Assembly (NCBI GenBank): GCA_958496175.1
Contig: OY292278.1
Location: forward strand, 5,208,001 to 5,272,000
Direction of reading: 5' to 3'
Length of the DNA stretch: 64,000 nucleotides
Origin: Sisyra terminalis
Taxonomy: Eukaryota; Arthropoda; Insecta; Neuroptera; Sisyridae
Of this stretch, positions 58,708 through 64,000 are shown piece by piece. Made by a program: the position numbers and the translations under genes. Numbering within the stretch: the first letter of the stretch is position 1; each line of letters begins with the position of its first letter. The notes under the pieces are model-generated. The model was given only the letters and a program-made list of their open reading frames with translations, was not told the origin of the DNA and did no database searches.

Positions 58708-61700
58708 ATGTTCGACTATATTTTTTTTATTTTAATTATTTTAGTTTTAATTTCACACTTTAATTGCCTTTATGTAAGAAAATGGTTTCAAATTCAAGAA
58801 GAATCCGATCCAAACTATCCAGTGCATTATTTTCAACAAACCCTCGATCATTCCAGTCCATTTGATCAACGTAAATTCCAACAGGTAGATGCAACAATAG
58901 GTTATTGCAATTTTAATGAGATAATGGTTTTTTTTTCTAGCGATATATGGTCAATGATCAATTCTTCGATAAATTAGAAAATGGAACGGCTTTTCTTCTG
59001 ATAGGCGGGGAGGGTCCAATTAATTCAGCTTGGATGACATCACAAGAGCCAATAAGATATGCTGAAACATACAATGGAATTTTTTTCCAATTGGAGCACC
59101 GATATTATGGCGAAAGTGGTCCATTAAAGTAGGCAAATATTAGGATTGATTTCTTCTGGTAAAACTTTAATGATTTTAGTGACAATATTACAATGAGCAT
59201 GGAATATTTGTCAGCCAGTGAAGCTTTGGAGGATATTGCAGAATTTATTGTTGCAATGAATGAAAAATATCAATTGAAAAAATGGATTGTTATCGGGGGA
59301 TTTTATTCTGGAAATCTGGCCACGTGGATGCGATATAAGTATCCACATTTGGTGACGGGAGCCATTGCGGCTAGTGCTCCTGTTTTAGCCAAAATGGATT
59401 TTTCAGGTACAAATCAGAAGGTTTTTCCTTGAAAAATTTTAATTTTTGGCTGCACTTTGCATCTTTCAAAGTATGCATATTAGACTGGGCCAAAAAAACG
59501 GACTATTTTTTTTTCTTGAAAAATATATTGCAAATATTGTTCAAGGTGGCAAAAAAAAGTTATCAGGAAGGTTTCAGCCCTTAATATTAATATTTAAAGG
59601 TCTATCATCTTTGGTTTTGATTTTTTATTTATCCTTTAAATTTTGCGTCAATTCTGCCAAACTATCAAGGTAAAAAAAATCATTTGCAAATATTTTTATA
59701 GAAAATTAAATTTCCTACAAAAATGGTCTTTTGGAAAATTTTCGCCAGACACGCCGTTTCCGAATAATCAAGCCTCAGACATTGATATAATTTTTAGATT
59801 TATCTTCTTTATTTTGGAATTCTTAAACTAACGAACAAATAAATATATAGAAATAAACAATATAGATACTTAAGGGCAATTTAAAGCTTTACAAAAAAGG
59901 TTTCTTAATATTTTTGCATAAAATCATTTTTTCAAAAGTTATTAACAATTAAAGATGAATGAAATATAAAATTAATAATATTAAAGTAAATCTACGTTTT
60001 CGTACAATAAATAGCTGTTGACCGAGAAAAGGTTTGAATTTATTATGCAATTTAGATATTTCAAACGATAAGATTGATAAAACGATAACTTTCGATGATA
60101 TAAAATGTCAAATTTGTCCCACTGAGTGAAAGAAAATTGGTTCAAAAACGAAAAAAACAATAATTTACTGTGTATACAATATATAGAATGTATTGGGGTC
60201 CAATTTATGTAGTATAATTTAATATAATAATATATAACAATCATACCATTAACATAAATTTGAACAGAAGTTCAAACAAAAATATTTGTGACGTATTGCC
60301 CAGATACGTATTTCGACTGCCAATTCATGTGTCATTCACATGAATTATCACAAAGCAGTTACGGAGTGATCCAAACTACTTGATGACCACTGAGGAAGAT
60401 TGCTTGGCAATCGAAATACGTATCTGGGCAATATGTCACGAATATTTTTGTTTAAACTTCTGTTCAAATTTATGTTTATAGTATGATTTTTATATATGAT
60501 TATATTAAATTATACTACATAAATTGAACCGCAATATATTCTATATATATTAAACACAGTAAAGTATTGTTCTTTTTGTTGTTGAACCAATTTTCCTTCA
60601 GTCAGTGGGACAAATTGATATTTTATATCGAAAGCTATCATATTATCAATATATTGTATATACAAAATAACTGTTCAAAGTCAGCGAAAAAATCTTATTT
60701 TGATTAACAATAATTTAATTTTTCCTTCAACTTTAATTGTGAATAACTTTTGAAAAAGTAATTTTATGTAAAAACGTTAAGAGACCTTTTTTGTAAAGTA
60801 TTAAATTTCCTTCAAGAATCTATATTATTCATTTCTTTATATTAATTTGTTTGTTAGTTACAAAATTCCAAAATAAAGAAGAAACATATAAAAATTATAT
60901 CAATGTTTCAAGTTTGATTATTCGGAAACGGCGTGTCTGGCAAAAATTTTCATTGAAACCTTTTTTGTAGGAAATTTAATTTGCTATAAATATATGGGTA
61001 GATGAATTTTTTTACCGTGATAGTTTGACAGTATTGACGCAAAAATTGAAGCACAAATAAATAATCGAAATTAAAGATGATAGACCTCTTAATATTAAAA
61101 TTTAGGCCTTAAACCTTTCCGAATTTTGTTTTGTATAAAAAAAATTATAGATTTTTTTGACCCAGTCTAATGCATATAAATCAATGGTGTTCTTTTAGAA
61201 TATTTAAAAGCGGTCGAATCAACTATACGCAATGCCAACAAATCGTGTTACGACAAAATCAAAAATCTTCTCAACCTCTTCGAAACCAAATTACGTAACT
61301 TTAAAAGCCGATCGATGCTGCAAAAAAAGCTCAACTATCCCCAAAATTTCCACGAAATTGTCTCCAATAATCATGCAAAAGCTCAACTTTTCCGATCACT
61401 AGTCTCGATTTTCGCCGAAGCTGTCCAATATCACCGACACAATGTATCCACCCTAAACATTGACAACATATGTGCAACCCTATCCACATCAGTGGTGCAA
61501 TCCGAAAAAAAATTCTATCCTTTGTATGAAAAATTTTATGAAAACACCGATTTTTTACAAGAAGGTATCTAGATTTGCTATTTAATGAAAATTAATTTTA
61601 CTAAATCATTTGGTTAGATTATCGCTTGGATAATTGGGCCTATCAAGTGTGTGATGAATTCGGTTATTTTCAATGTTCTTCCAAAGAAAAATCGATTTTT

Positions 61701-61932
61701 AACCAAAAATTTCCGATTCGATTTAATGTAGAAGATTGCGTCGCTGGATATGGCGAAGCCTATGATGAAGAATTCATCGAAAAAGCTATCCAAAGAACGA
61801 ATCGAATTTTTGGAGGATTAACTCCGGAGGGTTTGACTAATGTTATTAGTGTCCATGGATCTTTAGATCCATGGAGAATTCTTGGATTCAAGGAAAACTT
61901 AAACGAAAAATCACCAGTTTTGATAGTCAAAG
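58708..61932 (+). CDS. S28-family peptidase homologue, gene 2, catalytic Ser replaced (3' end not found)
   Basis: Exons 58708-58884, 58941-59128, 59180-59406, 61199-61564 and 61618-61932 join in phase to 424 codons. The N-terminus is hydrophobic (MFDYIFFILIILVLISHF), a likely signal peptide. S28 blocks include RKWFQI, QQTLDHSSPFDQRKF, LIGGEGPINSAWM, EHRYYGESGP, YPHLVTGAIAASAPVLAKMD, WAYQVCDEFGYF and HGSLDPWRILG. The nucleophile motif reads GGFYSG instead of GGSYxG, so residue 163 is Phe (codon TTT) and the protein is probably not an active serine peptidase. The putative Asp (403) is kept. The exon with the catalytic His is not found; a transposon starts 77 bp after exon 5. The exon pattern matches gene 1, including the 366-nt exon 4, so the two arose by tandem duplication. 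Intron 3 holds an F2 foldback and a Penelope-like terminus. Confidence 0.85.
60172..60560. mobile_element. Solo palindromic Penelope-like terminus inside F2
   Basis: The left inverted arm is truncated at the hammerhead region (about 60330) and followed by a full forward arm. Outer ends GTGTATACAATATATAG and TTCTATATATATTAAACAC. Confidence 0.75.
60390..60437 (+). ncRNA. Hammerhead-like ribozyme core in Penelope-like terminus
   Basis: CTGAGGA, A, GATTGC-TTG-GCAATC, GAAA, T, ACGTAT-CTGGGCA-ATATGT, C. One change relative to 16790 (C to T in stem III) turns a G-C pair into G-U, so pairing is kept. Confidence 0.45.
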
Positions 61933-62008
61933 GTATTTATTTAAATCAATTACTTAAGGTAAACTTTACCTAACAATAAATCACTGCCAACAGTAAATGA
62001 ATATACAC

Positions 62009-63977
62009 TAAACTGGGTCAAAAAAATCGACTATTTTTTTTTTGAAAAGTATAAAGAAAATATTGTTCAAGGTGGCAAAAAAAATATCGGGAAGGTTTTA
62101 GCCCTTAATATTAATATTAAGAGGTCTATCGTCTTTATTTTCGATTTTTTATTTGTGCTTTTATTTTTGCGTCAATGCTGTCAAACTACCAACATAAAAA
62201 AATCATCTGCAAGTGTATTAATAGAAAATTAAATTCTCTACAAAAAAGGTCTTTTGGAAAATTTTTGCCAGACACCCCGTTTTCGAATAATCAAGCTTCA
62301 GACATTGATATAATTTTTAGATTTATCTTGTTTATTTTGGAATTTTGTAACTAACGAACAAATAAACATATAGAAATAAACAATATAGATTCTTGAAGGG
62401 ATTTTAATGCTCTACAAAAAAGGTTTCTTAAAGTTTTTACATAAAATCACTTTATCAAAAGTTATTCACAGTTAAAGTTGAAGAAAAAAATAAATTATTG
62501 TTTTTCGTTGTTGAACCAATTTTGAAAGAGTGATTTTATGTAAAAACATTAAGAGACCTTTTTTGTAGAGCATTAAATTCATTTCAAGAATTTATATTGT
62601 TCATTTCTATGTATTTATTTGTTCGTTAGTTACAAAATCGTGACTTCCTGAGGCATCTGATACATAAAAATATTATAAACGTATATAAACATATAAACTA
62701 CAATACAAAATAAAATTTAAACAGATTTACTCTAAGGGTAATTTATTTAATTATTTGAACTTCTGTTGCCATTATATTAATTTTGTTGCCATAATAAATT
62801 GAGTATTGTATTATTTTTTATATATTTACAAATGAGATGCTTGAGGAAGTCATGATACGTGGTGAAACGTTACGAAATTGAAAAACAATATACTATATTG
62901 GTCCAAAAAAAAAATATTATATAGTATCTGAGGATAATTTATTATAATACAATTTTCAAATGGACCTAGAGACAAAGCTGGAATGCAATGGTCCATTTAA
63001 GACGCAGCGCAGAGGACCTCTTAAAAAATGGTCTTCAGAACAAAGAAAATGACTTTTTCAATCTAAATCACAATGTAGTTACAGAAAAAATAAAAAAAAA
63101 TAAAAATTCAAAAAATAATTTTCTTATTTTTATTTATTGTTTTTCAATTCCGGGACGTTTCGTTACGTATCGTGACTTCCTCAGACATTTAATACATAAA
63201 AATATTATAAACATATAAAAGATTCAAAATTCAATTTATATTGATTAACTCTATTTTTTTTTAATTTAATTACTTGAAGTTTTGTTGCCATTATATGAAT
63301 AATCGTTTATTTTGAATAATCAAGCTTTAAACATAGATATAATTTTTTGATTTATCTTCTTTATTTTGGAATTTTGTAAGTAACGAACAAATAAATATAT
63401 AGATATGAACAATATAGATTCTTGAAGGGAATTTAATGCTCTACAAAATAGGACCCTTAATGTTTTTTTTAAAATTATTCTTTTTTCGGTACTCATATAA
63501 TTTAATTTGTCCTTCAACTTTAATTGTGAATAACTTTTGAGAAGTGATTTTGTTTAAAAACGTTTTGAGACCTTTTTTGTGGAGCATTAAATTCCCTTTA
63601 ACAATCCATATTGTTCATTTCTATATATATTTATTTGTTCGTTAGTTACGAAACTCCAAAATAAAGTAGATAATCCAAAAAATTATATCAATGTCTGAAG
63701 CTTGATTATTCCGAAACGGCGTGTCTGGCATAATTTTCAAAAAGACCTTTTTTGTAGGGAATTAATTTTTTTATAAATATATGTGTAGATAAATTTTATT
63801 ACCTTGAAAGTTTGGCAGCATTGACGCAAAAATGAAAGCACAAAGTAAAAATCGAAATTTAAGATAGACCTCTTAATATTAAAGGCTCAAGCCTTCCCGA
63901 TAATTTTTTTTGCCACTTTGAACAATATTTTCGATATACTTTTAAAAAAAATAGTCAAATTTTTTTGGCCCAGTCTA
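62009..63977. mobile_element. Foldback element F2 downstream of S28 gene 2, with target duplication
   Basis: Left TAAACTGGGTCAAAAAAAT, right TTTTTTTGGCCCAGTCTA. The flanks ATATACAC (62001-62008) and CTATACAC (63978-63985) match at 7 of 8 bases. The halves mirror, with a second repeat family inserted between about 62640 and 63300. Confidence 0.82.
62640..63300. mobile_element. Hammerhead-family repeats around an unrecognised insert
   Basis: Copies of a module with TCGTGACTTCCT / AGGAAGTCAYGATACGT and GAAACGT next to ATTGAAAAACAATA flank 62900-63150. In the copy at about 63152-63185 the complementary strand reads CTGAGGA, A, GTCACG-ATA-CGTAAC, GAAAC, GTC. The insert encodes one open stretch, MVHLRRSAEDLLKNGLQNKE, of unknown origin. 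Confidence 0.5.
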
Positions 63978-64000
63978 CTATACACTATAATAAAAGCTTA

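Larger units (their letters stand above)
59481..61169. mobile_element. Foldback element F2 with perfect 8-bp target duplication (S28 gene 2 intron 3)
   Basis: TIRs TAGACTGGGCCAAAAAAA and TTTTTTTGACCCAGTCTA, flanked by ATGCATAT at 59473-59480 and 61170-61177. The two arms mirror (GCGTCAATTCTGCCAAACTA / TAGTTTGACAGTATTGACGC). A Penelope-like terminus (60172-60560) is inserted near its centre. Confidence 0.9.

Noticed and set aside
61957..61998. A short exon GKLYLTINHCQQ as the last S28 gene 2 exon
   Set aside because: It would require an intron of only about 24 nt. The placement with a normal-length intron has no AG acceptor, so it is only noted as a possible remnant.

Overview
The window looks like nuclear DNA of an insect, possibly a beetle, though the order is a guess. 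It is very AT-rich, has spliceosomal introns with GT/AG borders, and is packed with foldback transposons, a Penelope-like retroelement and a Helitron. Nothing prokaryotic is present. Only three host genes can be supported. Most long open frames in the window are chance or repeat-derived.

Minus strand, 1.8-52.7 kb: four internal exons of mitochondrial methionyl-tRNA synthetase (MARS2). They splice together in perfect phase across introns of about 20.4, 9.2 and 20.4 kb. The 5' exons with the HIGH motif and the 3' exons lie outside the window.

Plus strand, 54.7-62 kb: two tandem S28-family serine peptidase genes (PRSS16 / K12H4.7 type). They share exon structure, including a fourth exon of exactly 366 nt in both. 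No MARS2 first exon is visible out to 64 kb, so both genes probably lie antisense inside a MARS2 5' intron. The first copy has a complete Ser/Asp/His triad and a full reading frame of 465 residues. The second has Phe in place of the nucleophilic Ser, and its last exon, which should carry His, is not found.

Intron landscape: the introns are built from (i) palindromic foldback elements, several with TIRs beginning TA(G) and perfect 8-9 bp target duplications, which is hAT-like; (ii) a ~240 bp TIR MITE; (iii) a Penelope-like remnant with RT-derived and GIY-YIG-derived coding, plus solo palindromic termini; (iv) a ~2.2 kb Helitron-like element; (v) locally duplicated segments, including a ~57 bp periodic array. 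The Penelope-like termini and a second repeat family both carry a hammerhead-like core (CUGANGA, perfect stem II, GAAA).

Most unusual observation: a ~400 bp block made of S28 intron 3, its splice acceptor and the first ~95 nt of exon 4 is repeated in antisense at 39.18-39.57 kb inside a MARS2 intron. It is sandwiched between the hammerhead-like repeats that also fill S28 intron 3. Most coding differences are synonymous, which suggests repeat-mediated capture of an exon from a functional S28 paralogue.
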